This document shows, one piece after another, positions 15,403-23,174 of a DNA stretch of 34,365 bases. This DNA comes from Xanthomonas euvesicatoria pv. euvesicatoria (GTDB lineage: Bacteria; Pseudomonadota; Gammaproteobacteria; Xanthomonadales; Xanthomonadaceae). The stretch covers positions 1 through 34,365 of the forward strand of contig NZ_JAJIUJ010000110.1 of assembly GCF_020880415.1 (NCBI RefSeq), read 5' to 3'. Each line of letters opens with the position of its first letter. Positions within the stretch are counted from its first letter, which is position 1. Under the pieces are notes generated by a model, which worked only from the letters and a program-made list of their open reading frames with translations, was not told where the DNA came from and did no database searches. The position numbers and the translations under genes are program-made.

Positions 15403-17565
15403 ATGTCCGTTGCCTTCCCCCTGCTGTCCCGCTGCCCACTCGCGCTTGCACTGGCATTGTGCTGCGCCCCCGCACTGGCGCAGCAACAACTCGGCGCCGA
15501 TGCGGTCGAACTGGACGCGGTCAACGTGCGTGGCGAGCGCGCGCAGACCAGCACGGCATTGAGCGGATTTGGTGCCACCCGGCTGCTGGACGCCCCCGCC
15601 TCGATCGCGATCATCGATCGTGCGCAATTGCTCGATCGCCAGGCGCGCGTACTCAGCGAGGTCTTGCGCGCCGATGCCTCTGCCGGCGATGCGTATGCGC
15701 CGATCGGCTATTACGAAAACTTCGTGGTGCGCGGCTATTCGCTCAATGCCGCCAACAGTTACCGCATCAACGGCATGAGCGCGGTGGGCGAACAATCGAT
15801 CGCACTGGAGAACAAACAGCAGGTGCAACTGCTCAAGGGCCTGGCCGGGCTGCAATCGGGCGTCAACGAACCGGCCGGACTGATCGACTACCGCACCAAG
15901 CGACCCGAGCACGTGCGCAGTGTCACCCTGGGCACAGACGAACAGGGCTCGCGCTATGTCGCCGCCGATCTGGGCGACTGGTTCGGTGCCGAACGCACGC
16001 TGGGCTTACGCGTCAACGCCGCACGCGAAGACATCGACAGCTATGTCGACCATGCCGACGGCTACCGCAATTTCCTGTCGCTGGCCGGCGACTGGAAGAT
16101 CACCCCGCAGGCGCTGCTGCAGCTGGACGTGGAGTATCAGCACCGGCAACAGCGCTCGGTGCCCGGCTATCAACTGCTGGGCGGCACGCAGGTACCGCGC
16201 GATATCGATGTGCACCGCCTGCTCGGCTACCAGCCGTGGGCGCGGCCGGTGGAAATGGATGCGCTCAACGCGCAGCTGCGTTACGCCTACCAGTTCAACG
16301 ACGACTGGCGCGCCACCGCCGAAGCATCGCGCAGTCGCTCGAAGATCAACGATTTCTCTGCATTCGCCTGGGGCTGTTATGGCGCGGCAAGTTGCGCCGA
16401 CATCGCCACGCCGAACTTCTTCAGCGCGCAGGGCGAATACGACATCTACGATTACCGCAGCCCCGACGACACCCGCATACACGATCAGCTGCGTGCCACG
16501 CTCGAAGGCCACGTCGCGACCGGCGCGCTGGAGCAACACCTGAGCATGGGCGGCGAGTGGCTGCGCCGCACCGTCGACCGTTTTGGTTCGGTCAACGAAT
16601 TCGTCGGCAGCGGCAGCATCGATCGCGACCCGGAGGTCTTTGCGCAGACGGATGTTGCGTTGGACCCCAAGCAGCGCCGTCTGGACAGCCGCCAACGCGC
16701 GCTGGTCATGGCCGACCGGATCGGCCTGGGCGCGCAGTGGGAACTGTCGCTTGGCGCGCGCTACGTGCAACTGGACGAACGCAGCTTCGATCGCGACGGC
16801 CTGCTGGAGCGACGCACGCGCAAAGACACGGTACTGCCGCAGGCGGCGCTGCTGTTCAAACCGCAGCAGAACATGTCGCTGTATGCCAGCTACGCCAAGA
16901 GCCTGGCGGCCGGCGGCACGGCGCCGTGGTTTGCCGACAACGCCGACCAGATCCTGCCGCCCACCAATGCGTACCAACTGGAAACCGGCGCAAAGATCGA
17001 CCTGCAGGGCCTGCGTCTGGGCGCGGCACTGTTCGACATCCGCCAGGCCTATCAGTTCACCCAACCGCAGGCCGATGGCGGTCTGCTCTATGTGCAGCAG
17101 GGCCGCCTGCACAACCGCGGCCTGGAGCTATCTGCCGACGGTGCAGCGACCCGGCAGCTGCGTCTGTTCGCCAGCGTCGCGGCAATCCGCGCGCGTGCAG
17201 AGGACACCGACATTGCCGAGTACGAAGGCCATCAGGCGATCAACGTGCCTAAGCTGCGCGCCAGCGTGCAGGCCGATTACAGCGTGCCCGGTATCGATGG
17301 TCTGGCCCTGCTGGGCGGTGTGCAATACAGCGGGCGCAAGTTTGCCGACCGCCTCGGCAACGCCAGCGTGCCGGCCTACACCGTGGCCAACCTGGGTGCC
17401 CGCTACGCCACGGCGCTGGGCGGGCTGGCGACCACCTGGCGCGTGAACGTGGACAACGTGTTCGACAAGCGCTATTGGCGCGATTCCGGCGAATATCAGG
17501 GCGATGCGTACCTGTTCCCCGGTGCGCCGCGCACCGCACGGCTGACGGTGCAGGTGGATTTCTAA
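15403..17565 (+). CDS. TonB-dependent outer-membrane receptor
   Basis: A 720-aa TonB-dependent receptor. A signal peptide ends in Pro-Ala-Leu-Ala-Gln near residue 25, and a TonB-box-like ELDAVNV stretch follows. The plug domain carries NFVVRGY and then QLLKGLAGLQSGVNEPAGL ending in DYRTKRP, the pattern of the FhuA/FpvA siderophore-receptor branch. The rest is a 22-stranded-barrel-like region ending in Val-Asp-Phe, the expected C-terminal aromatic. Length is normal and the frame is intact. It would bring a scarce ligand across the outer membrane using TonB energy. Its neighbours are a kinase and a PnuC transporter rather than siderophore genes, so the ligand is more likely a vitamin- or nucleoside-like compound than an iron chelate, although plug similarity alone would suggest a siderophore. 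Confidence 0.9.
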   Translation: MSVAFPLLSRCPLALALALCCAPALAQQQLGADAVELDAVNVRGERAQTSTALSGFGATRLLDAPASIAIIDRAQLLDRQARVLSEVLRADASAGDAYAPIGYYENFVVRGYSLNAANSYRINGMSAVGEQSIALENKQQVQLLKGLAGLQSGVNEPAGLIDYRTKRPEHVRSVTLGTDEQGSRYVAADLGDWFGAERTLGLRVNAAREDIDSYVDHADGYRNFLSLAGDWKITPQALLQLDVEYQHRQQRSVPGYQLLGGTQVPRDIDVHRLLGYQPWARPVEMDALNAQLRYAYQFNDDWRATAEASRSRSKINDFSAFAWGCYGAASCADIATPNFFSAQGEYDIYDYRSPDDTRIHDQLRATLEGHVATGALEQHLSMGGEWLRRTVDRFGSVNEFVGSGSIDRDPEVFAQTDVALDPKQRRLDSRQRALVMADRIGLGAQWELSLGARYVQLDERSFDRDGLLERRTRKDTVLPQAALLFKPQQNMSLYASYAKSLAAGGTAPWFADNADQILPPTNAYQLETGAKIDLQGLRLGAALFDIRQAYQFTQPQADGGLLYVQQGRLHNRGLELSADGAATRQLRLFASVAAIRARAEDTDIAEYEGHQAINVPKLRASVQADYSVPGIDGLALLGGVQYSGRKFADRLGNASVPAYTVANLGARYATALGGLATTWRVNVDNVFDKRYWRDSGEYQGDAYLFPGAPRTARLTVQVDF

Positions 17566-17590
17566 CCTGCAGTGTAGGCACACATTGTCG

Positions 17591-17622
17591 GGCAGCGTCG
17601 ACAGCCGGTCACCGGCGCTGCC
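17591..17622. other. Hairpin between receptor and pnuC
   Basis: A nested inverted repeat starts 25 nt after the receptor stop. Outer arms are GGCAGCG (17591-17597) and CGCTGCC (17616-17622); inner arms are GCCGGT and ACCGGC. No U-tract follows, so it is more likely an mRNA-stabilising or attenuating structure that sets relative receptor and transporter levels than an intrinsic terminator. The rest of the 180-bp gap shows nothing else. Confidence 0.45.
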
Positions 17623-17745
17623 AGCTCGCCTGCGGATTGTGCTCGTGGACGACGAGGTGCCGTGTTCCAAGGCTGAACTGTATGCACCGTCGTCCCAACG
17701 CCTCCTACGCCGCAACACGTTGACCTATCACGCACCAGGTACCGC

Positions 17746-18321
17746 ATGTCGCTGCTCGAATCCATCGCTGTCGTGATCAACCTGCTGGGCGTGTGGCTCA
17801 CCGCGCGGCGCATTCGCTGGTGCTGGCCGGTGGGCATCGTGGCGGTGGCGTTGTATGCGTGGCTGTTCTACCAATGGAAGCTGTACTCGGACATGCTGCT
17901 GCAAGGGGTCTACGTGCTGACCCAGCTCTACGGATGGTGGCACTGGCAACCCGGCAACGCCGCAGACACGCGGATACGCCCGCTGCCGATGCCGTCCGCC
18001 GAACGCTGGCTTTCGCTGGGCATCGGCGCGGCGTTCGCTGCGGCGCTCGGCGCCTATATGCATTACCGCACCGATGCGGTGCTGCCGTGGCTGGACGCGG
18101 CGCTGGCCAGTTTCAGCCTGGTGGCCAGCGTGTGGGCAGCACGCAAGCGCATCGCCAACTGGGTATTGTGGATCGTGCTCGACTGCGTCTACGTCGGCGT
18201 CTTCATCAGCAAGGGGCTGTACCCTACTGCCATGCTCTACGCAGGCTTCGTGGCGCTTGCGGTGTACGGCTGGCATAGCTGGAAAACCCAACAGAACCAG
18301 AACCTGGCTGTCGCACGCTAA
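17746..18321 (+). CDS. pnuC: PnuC-family vitamin/nucleoside transporter
   Basis: A 191-aa inner-membrane protein with about seven hydrophobic segments, matching the three-helix-repeat fold of PnuC. It has the characteristic Trp/Tyr-rich YGWWHW segment near residue 65, NWVLWIVLDCVYVG near 140, and a C-terminal YGWHSW block. PnuC members move nicotinamide riboside (PnuC), thiamine (PnuT) or riboflavin (PnuX) by facilitated diffusion, driven by intracellular phosphorylation. The specificity residues cannot be assigned with confidence by eye, so the symbol denotes the family only. The kinase and outer-membrane receptor upstream suggest a complete import route. The start has AGG six bases upstream. 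Confidence 0.85.
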   Translation: MSLLESIAVVINLLGVWLTARRIRWCWPVGIVAVALYAWLFYQWKLYSDMLLQGVYVLTQLYGWWHWQPGNAADTRIRPLPMPSAERWLSLGIGAAFAAALGAYMHYRTDAVLPWLDAALASFSLVASVWAARKRIANWVLWIVLDCVYVGVFISKGLYPTAMLYAGFVALAVYGWHSWKTQQNQNLAVAR

Positions 18322-18426
18322 GCCGGTCGCGGTTTGCGCGCGCGTTCTTCTTTACCATCGCAACATGCACGTCTGCCACCTCATTGCCTTGCTCACGCCC
18401 TGCGTCTTCCGCCTGCGGTTCGCCGC

Positions 18427-19155
18427 ATGAGCGTGTCGCGCCAACACACCATCACCGAAGCGATCTCCGCACAAATCTCAGCCGGCGAATGGGGACCGGA
18501 TCAGCGCCTGCCGGTGGAACGCGCGTTGGCCGAGCGATTTTCCTGCACCCGCATCACGCTGCGCGAAGCGCTGCAGCAGCTTGAAGCCGAAGGCCGCATC
18601 TATCGCGAAAACCGCCGCGGCTGGTTCGTCAGCGCGCCGCGCGTGCGCTACGACCCCACCAGCATCGCCGGCTTCATGCAGTACGTGGCGGCGCAAGGAC
18701 GCAAGCCGCGCACTGAATTATTGAGCGCCACCCGGCAGGTCGCGGGCGCGGCTTACGCCGCGGCGTTGCGACTGGACAGCCCGTACGACGAGGTGTTCGT
18801 CCTGCAACGTCGGCGCTGGATCGACCGCCGCGCAGTGCTGCTGGAAACCAATGTGGTGCTTGCGGACTGGGCGCCGGGCCTGCTCGAACACGATCTGGCA
18901 GGGTCGCTGTCCAGCGTGTTCAACCAGTGGCTGGGACTGTTCCTGAGCCGCGCGCAGCTGTCGATGCATCCGGCCGGATTGGACGCGACACAAGCGATGC
19001 TGCTGCAGTCCACGCCCGGCACGCCGTGTTTTCGGCTGCAGCGGATCAGCTTTGCCGAAGACGGACGCGCGGTGGAACTGGATATCGAATCCTGGCGCCA
19101 CGACGCATTGGATGTGGTGGTGCGGACCGAGGCGCCGACGCGGTCTGCTTTTTAG
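18427..19155 (+). CDS. GntR-family regulator, HutC subfamily (UTRA domain)
   Basis: A 242-aa transcription regulator. Residues 1-75 form a GntR winged helix-turn-helix, with the recognition region CTRITLREALQQLEAEG and the wing IYRENRRGWFV. Residues 85-235 match a UTRA effector domain, with the family's E(V)FVLQRRRWIDRRAVLLETNVV strands and a C-terminal VELDIESWR segment. HutC-subfamily proteins are dimers that usually repress and release DNA when a small ligand binds. It is the last gene of the kinase-receptor-PnuC cluster, 105 bp after pnuC. A dyad of the HutC type lies ahead of the first gene, so local control is plausible and the effector is probably the imported compound or its phosphate. 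Confidence 0.85.
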   Translation: MSVSRQHTITEAISAQISAGEWGPDQRLPVERALAERFSCTRITLREALQQLEAEGRIYRENRRGWFVSAPRVRYDPTSIAGFMQYVAAQGRKPRTELLSATRQVAGAAYAAALRLDSPYDEVFVLQRRRWIDRRAVLLETNVVLADWAPGLLEHDLAGSLSSVFNQWLGLFLSRAQLSMHPAGLDATQAMLLQSTPGTPCFRLQRISFAEDGRAVELDIESWRHDALDVVVRTEAPTRSAF

Positions 19156-19159
19156 GGCT

Positions 19160-19187
19160 GGGAATCGGGAATCGGGAATCGGGAATC
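19160..19187. repeat. Tandem heptamer repeat (GGGAATC)x4
   Basis: Four perfect head-to-tail copies of GGGAATC begin 5 bp after the GntR stop codon. Strings of GGGAATC and GGGATT variants are common in Xanthomonas intergenic DNA. A degenerate string of the same family lies at 30058-30090, between xpsF and xpsE. Confidence 0.9.
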
Positions 19188-19251
19188 GTTGAGGAGCGTG
19201 CCGCATTGCTGCGTTGGTGGTGGGCGCGGCTTTGCTGCCGCCCCGGCATCA

Positions 19252-19390
19252 TCAACAGCGGATTCGAAACTGCTTGATGGGCCGGATGACGTTTTCGGCC
19301 AGAACGCATCGGTGACGTGCCGGCGGCATCGACGGGGCACGGCTGCTGATTGAGCGGTGGTTCCGCCTTTCGCTTGATGCAGGTGTCACG
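19252..19390 (-). pseudogene. Possible IS transposase C-terminal remnant
   Basis: A minus-strand frame ending at 19252 encodes about 45 residues that include RHRCVLAENVIRPIKQFR. This resembles the C-terminal Y-x(2)-R-x(3)-E-x(3)-LKQxRxIATRYD segment of IS5-type DDE transposases, with the catalytic Glu in VLAEN. The frame stops just after this block, and I saw no upstream catalytic Asp residues or terminal inverted repeats. If real, it is a truncated relic. The match is short and made by eye. Confidence 0.35.
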
Positions 19391-19569
19391 ACATCGATCC
19401 GGTCACGCGACACCTGCGATCGCGAGAGCAGCGAGTGCGGCAGCGGAGTGGAACCTGCAGTTGCCATGTGCGCATGATCGGATGACGAACGTCGTCGTGC
19501 CTGCGTGATCCATGTAGATTGCGGACGATCACCGTGCCTGGCGGTGGGCAGGTCGTTCCGGCGGCGACG

Positions 19570-20411
19570 CTAGGCGTCGAACAACGCGCGTTGCAGGTCC
19601 GGTGGCGGGAGGTGGGCCAGGAGTTGCGTCAGCTGGTCGCGCTGCGCGCGCAACGGGTCGTGCATGAGGAAATTGGCCAGGCGCGCATGCCAGGCCGGCC
19701 AGCGGGTAGCCAGCGCGTCCACGTGCCTTCGGCCGGGCGGCCCTCGTGCGGGGAGGCAACGAAGGCGGTGTCGCACAGCACATTACGCCAGCCCAGCCCA
19801 CCCATGCGCAGGCTCAGATCCACCAGCGCCGCGTACCAGGAGCCGTAACTGCTGGCGTCCAGGCCACCGGCCTTGCGCCGCGCCGTTCCGCGCAACAGCA
19901 CCGCGTGCCCGATCGCCGACGGCAGTTCCGGGTGCAGCGGCGGCATTGCGGCACAGGCAGCCGCAAGCCGCTCGGATGAATCCGGCATGGGGTTGAGTTC
20001 GCCAAGCCGCGGCCAGCTGCAGGCCTCGCCCACATTGCTCCATGGCGTGGCGGTGGCGATCGCGGCGTCGCGTGCAAAACACGCGGTCAGCTGCCGCAAC
20101 CACCCCGGCAACGGGCAAGCATCCAACCCCAGCACCACCACGTCGGCATCGCCGCAGGCGCTGAGCATTTCGTCCAGATGCGCCACCTCGCCCAGCATGC
20201 GCTGGCGACGGGTGTAATGCGCCTGCAATGGCGTGCGTGCCAGCCAATGTTCGATCACTGCGCGCCCGCGCGGGCCGGCCTGCGCATCATCGGCCAGCCA
20301 CACGCGTGTTCCTGCAGGCGTGGCCGCATCCAATGCGCCCAGACACGCATCCAGCGCCTCGTCGTCGGTGCCAATCGACATTAGCACAATCGGTTGCAGC
20401 TCAGATCTCAC
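19570..20411 (-). pseudogene. GT2-like glycosyltransferase with a one-base frameshift
   Basis: A gene of about 280 codons for a GT-A type glycosyltransferase. The N-terminal strand is PIVLMSIGTDD, ADVVVLGLDACPLPGW is the probable donor-site region, and AIGHAVLLRGTARRKAGGLD is the acceptor-side block. After about 230 codons the frame runs out of phase. The natural continuation, HVDALATRWPAWHARL and on to LQRALFDA-stop at 19570, lies one base off. Restoring a single G to the coding-strand GG (plus-strand CC at 19726-19727) joins both parts. The start is probably GTG at 20409-20411, since a stop lies four codons before it and the first strand needs these residues. Without the repair the product gains a wrong 25-residue tail. 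Homopolymer sequencing error is the main alternative. The role is unknown. Confidence 0.75.
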
Positions 20412-20470
20412 CGAATCCGTGTCTTAAAAGTGATGAAAATTTATCAAAAATAATTTTACCAACAAGTAAT

Positions 20471-20491
20471 AGTGCCCCTTCCAGGGGCACT
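20471..20491 (-). terminator. Candidate terminator after the xps operon
   Basis: A 9-bp perfect stem, AGTGCCCCT (20471-20479) and AGGGGCACT (20483-20491), with a 3-nt loop, begins 21 bp beyond the stop of the last minus-strand gene. On the minus strand the stem is followed by ATTACTTGTT and then an A/T-rich run, a weak but plausible intrinsic terminator tail. It probably ends the long xps transcript. Confidence 0.6.
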
Positions 20492-20511
20492 ATCACTCCT
20501 CATCTTAAAAA

Positions 20512-20811
20512 TCACCCTCTAACGTACTGCACACAAGTATAAGCTGCAGTTACCTCATAATAATTGGGGTCGTATGTATTTGGTCGCCACCATTGATAAC
20601 CAACAAATACACATTCGCCAAAGTTCTTGACCCTAGCATAACCAATAGCATTTAATTGTGCCTTTTCAAGCGCAATCTCTAAAGAGTTCCACCGCGCGGT
20701 GCCATAAAAATCTTGATAGACAGGCACGTATGTTTGGGCCAAGCCATTGCCGGAAAAAAAAGAAAACCCAAGCAGAGTAAAACCAAGTCCGAATCTTTTG
20801 CCAAGAAACAT
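20512..20811 (-). CDS. Small secreted protein of unknown function
   Basis: A 99-aa protein of no family I recognise. The ATG at 20809-20811 has a strong GGAGGG 6 nt upstream. The N-terminus is a signal peptide (MFLGKR, a hydrophobic run, then Gly-Leu-Ala-Gln), leaving a mature part of about 73 residues rich in Tyr, Trp and Asn with exactly two cysteines, which suggests one disulfide. It follows xpsD by 71 bp on the same strand and precedes the probable operon terminator, so it is likely co-transcribed with the secretion genes. It lies in the AT-rich patch that also covers the C-terminal half of xpsD, so both may have arrived together. A role as secretion substrate or secretin accessory is speculation. 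Confidence 0.7.
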   Translation of the reverse strand: MFLGKRFGLGFTLLGFSFFSGNGLAQTYVPVYQDFYGTARWNSLEIALEKAQLNAIGYARVKNFGECVFVGYQWWRPNTYDPNYYEVTAAYTCVQYVRG

Positions 20812-20852
20812 CGCAAGCCCTCCATTACATCCATTTAAAAACAACCCCTGCA

Positions 20853-20876
20853 TCAATCTCAATCTCAATCTCAACC
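20853..20876. repeat. Hexamer microsatellite (TCAATC)x3.7
   Basis: Three perfect TCAATC units and a fourth with one change (TCAACC) lie just past the xpsD stop codon, in the leader of the small secreted-protein gene. The array is non-coding in the chosen gene model and sits about 42 bp upstream of the start codon, so copy-number change could alter spacing but not frame. Confidence 0.8.
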
Positions 20877-20882
20877 TTAATT

Positions 20883-23174
20883 CTATCTACCCTTCTCAAG
20901 TGGCTGCATTGCTTTAAACTTTTGCCCGTACTCATCGGTCAAGTTACGCGCCTCTTGAGGATTCCGTACTATTGACGGAGTGATCAGCACAATAACCTCC
21001 CTGCGATCCTTGTTTTGTGTCTTACGTCCAAAAAGAGCGCCAACGACCGGCAGCTTGCTCAAGATAGGAAGCCCAGCACTGCCGTCGGAGGTCGAATCGT
21101 CAATTAAACCTGCAAGCATAATTGTGTCTCCGTTCTGGACAGCGGCTTCGGTTTTTACCCGGCGAGTATTTATGTCAACATTACATGCAGCGCTATTGAC
21201 AGTAGTTGTTGACGCTGAAGTGCAAGCTGCGGGGCGCGCTCCAGGAGTACTAACCTCTTGGACAATATCAAGAAAAACCATTCCATCCTTAGTGACGCGC
21301 GGGCGAACCTTTAAAATAACGCCGGTATCGATATATTGAACTGAAGAAAAACTACTATCGCTACCCAATCCCGTATTTATCGATGTCGAATTAATAGGAA
21401 TTCGAGAACCTACATTGAGTGTAGCCTCTGCATTGTTCCGCACAAAAACTGACGGAGTCTGGAGGAGGCGTAAATTTGTGACACGGTCCAATGCACTAAT
21501 TATCGCGGCAGCGTTTTTCCCCAGAAAAGTCCAGGCAAGACCATTATTTGTAACGCTACCGGATACATCCCCCCAAATACCTCTACCAGCAGCTGATGGG
21601 AGACCAGCACCGCCCGTACCATCTGCGTTTACAGGTGCATTGACTGCATTCTCGAAATACCAGTTAACACCGTATTCCAGCTGACCAGTCAATGTCACTT
21701 CAGCGATCTGTGCCTCAATATGGACCTGCATTGGCATCACATCGAGCCGTTCAATCACATCGCGAATGGAGCTCCATGCTTGCGCACTTGAACGTACAAG
21801 TAGCGTATTGGTTTCAGCGACTGCAGAAACACCAACTTTGTCGCCTTCGACCTCCAGCGTCACACTACCGTTCTGGTTGGTACTAGGCTGTAGCTGAAGC
21901 ATGCCGCCGCCACTGCCACTGCTTCCGCCGAAGCTCCCAGAGGTACCCGACTGACTCGAACCATTACTCGTGCCACCTATATCTCCACCTGTGGCGCCAC
22001 TGCTACTTCCAAGACTTTCATCCCGATCGGCTCCACCGCTGTTATTGCCCAACATATTTACGACACCGCCAGGCACCAAGGTAGGACTGCTACTACCGCC
22101 ATTGCCACGGCCACCGAACACTTCGGAGAGACGATCGGCCAGGTCCTTGGCCTTGATGTACTTCAGCTCGTAGGAAAACAACCGCACCCCGCCACCGGCG
22201 CTGTCGATGCGGTCCAGCCACTGCTGGATCTGGTCCAGGTAACGCGGCTGCGGAGTGATCACCAGCACCGCGTTGGCGTTTTCCAACGGCATGAAACGGA
22301 ACATGCCGGCGCTGGGCGTCTTGCTCTGTTCCCCGAACACCTTTTCCAGATCGGCGGCGACTTTCTCGGCCTTGCCGGACTGGATCGGAAACACGCCCAC
22401 CGACATGCCCGACAACCAGTCCACGTCGAAGATCTGCACGGTGCGCAGGTAGTTTTCCAGCTCCGCGCGAGTGCCGCCCAGGGTGATCACATTGCGCGCC
22501 GGGTCGGTGCCGACGATGGCGTTCGGGCGCGCGTACGGCTCCAGCACCTTTTTCATTTCGCTGGCGGAAATGAACTTCAGCGGCACCACGCGCACCTCGA
22601 AACCGCGTGCGGCAGAGGGCGATGCGGTGCTGGGCGCCACGGTGCCGGCCAACGCCTGGTCGGCCGGCACGATGTTGTAGCGGCCACCGCTGAATACCAT
22701 GCGGGCGTTGTTCCAGCCCAGCACCATCTCCAGCAGGTTCAGCGCCTGCGCGGGCGACACCGGATTGGGCGTGGCCAAGGTCACGGTGCCCTGCACGCCG
22801 GGCGCGATGACGTAGTTCTGGCCGAGCATGTCGCCCAGGATCGCCTTGACCACCGCCTGCACCGATTCGCCTTCGAAATTGAAGGTGGCACTGCCGCTGC
22901 TGGCCATGCCCAGCGTGGGCGCCGGCGCGGACGCGGCGCCCTGGTTGATCATGGTGCCGCTGCCGCGCCGGATCACCGGACTGGGCTTGGCACTGGCGTT
23001 GGCGTTGCCATCGGCAGCCTGCTCGGCGGCGGTCTGGGTGGCGCCGGCAGCACCGACTTGCGGATCCAGGCGCGCGTTGCGGCGCACGTCCGGCGGCGGA
23101 GTGGTGGCGCAACCGGCCAGCAGGCCAATCAGCAGGGACACGGGAAACAGGCGCGGCGTCATGCGTTCACTCAT
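20883..23174 (-). CDS. xpsD: XpsD, type II secretion secretin
   Basis: The outer-membrane secretin (763 aa) that forms the exit channel of the Xps type II system. The signal peptide ends in LLAGC, with lipidated Cys22. N-domains cover about 90-350, including the repeated NAIVGTDP / NTLLVRSS-type motifs. A Gly/Ser-rich loop spans roughly 350-430, followed by the secretin core with VGSRIPINS, an FLDIVQEVS strand and the C-terminal DRREVIVLITPSIV strand. The start overlaps xpsN as ATGA. Base composition changes sharply near 22090 (about codon 361): the N-terminal half is high-GC like the rest of the operon and the C-terminal half is AT-rich. The gene therefore looks like a recombinant whose channel-forming half was replaced. 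A loop near residue 640 carries a Cys pair (AACTS and AACNV) that could form a disulfide. Confidence 0.95.
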   Translation of the reverse strand: MSERMTPRLFPVSLLIGLLAGCATTPPPDVRRNARLDPQVGAAGATQTAAEQAADGNANASAKPSPVIRRGSGTMINQGAASAPAPTLGMASSGSATFNFEGESVQAVVKAILGDMLGQNYVIAPGVQGTVTLATPNPVSPAQALNLLEMVLGWNNARMVFSGGRYNIVPADQALAGTVAPSTASPSAARGFEVRVVPLKFISASEMKKVLEPYARPNAIVGTDPARNVITLGGTRAELENYLRTVQIFDVDWLSGMSVGVFPIQSGKAEKVAADLEKVFGEQSKTPSAGMFRFMPLENANAVLVITPQPRYLDQIQQWLDRIDSAGGGVRLFSYELKYIKAKDLADRLSEVFGGRGNGGSSSPTLVPGGVVNMLGNNSGGADRDESLGSSSGATGGDIGGTSNGSSQSGTSGSFGGSSGSGGGMLQLQPSTNQNGSVTLEVEGDKVGVSAVAETNTLLVRSSAQAWSSIRDVIERLDVMPMQVHIEAQIAEVTLTGQLEYGVNWYFENAVNAPVNADGTGGAGLPSAAGRGIWGDVSGSVTNNGLAWTFLGKNAAAIISALDRVTNLRLLQTPSVFVRNNAEATLNVGSRIPINSTSINTGLGSDSSFSSVQYIDTGVILKVRPRVTKDGMVFLDIVQEVSTPGARPAACTSASTTTVNSAACNVDINTRRVKTEAAVQNGDTIMLAGLIDDSTSDGSAGLPILSKLPVVGALFGRKTQNKDRREVIVLITPSIVRNPQEARNLTDEYGQKFKAMQPLEKGR

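Larger units (their letters stand above)
19156..19569. other. Intergenic debris region
   Basis: A 414-bp stretch without an intact gene. It begins with four GGGAATC heptamers and contains a possible transposase-tail remnant on the minus strand, both listed separately. The remainder, about 19390-19569, shows no structure I can assign. It separates the plus-strand uptake cluster from a convergent, frameshifted glycosyltransferase gene. Confidence 0.6.

Noticed and set aside
20512..20874. Longer 120-codon version of the small secreted protein
   Set aside because: The extra residues (RLRLRL) come from the TCAATC microsatellite, while the ATG at 20811 has a strong ribosome-binding site and begins directly with a signal peptide.
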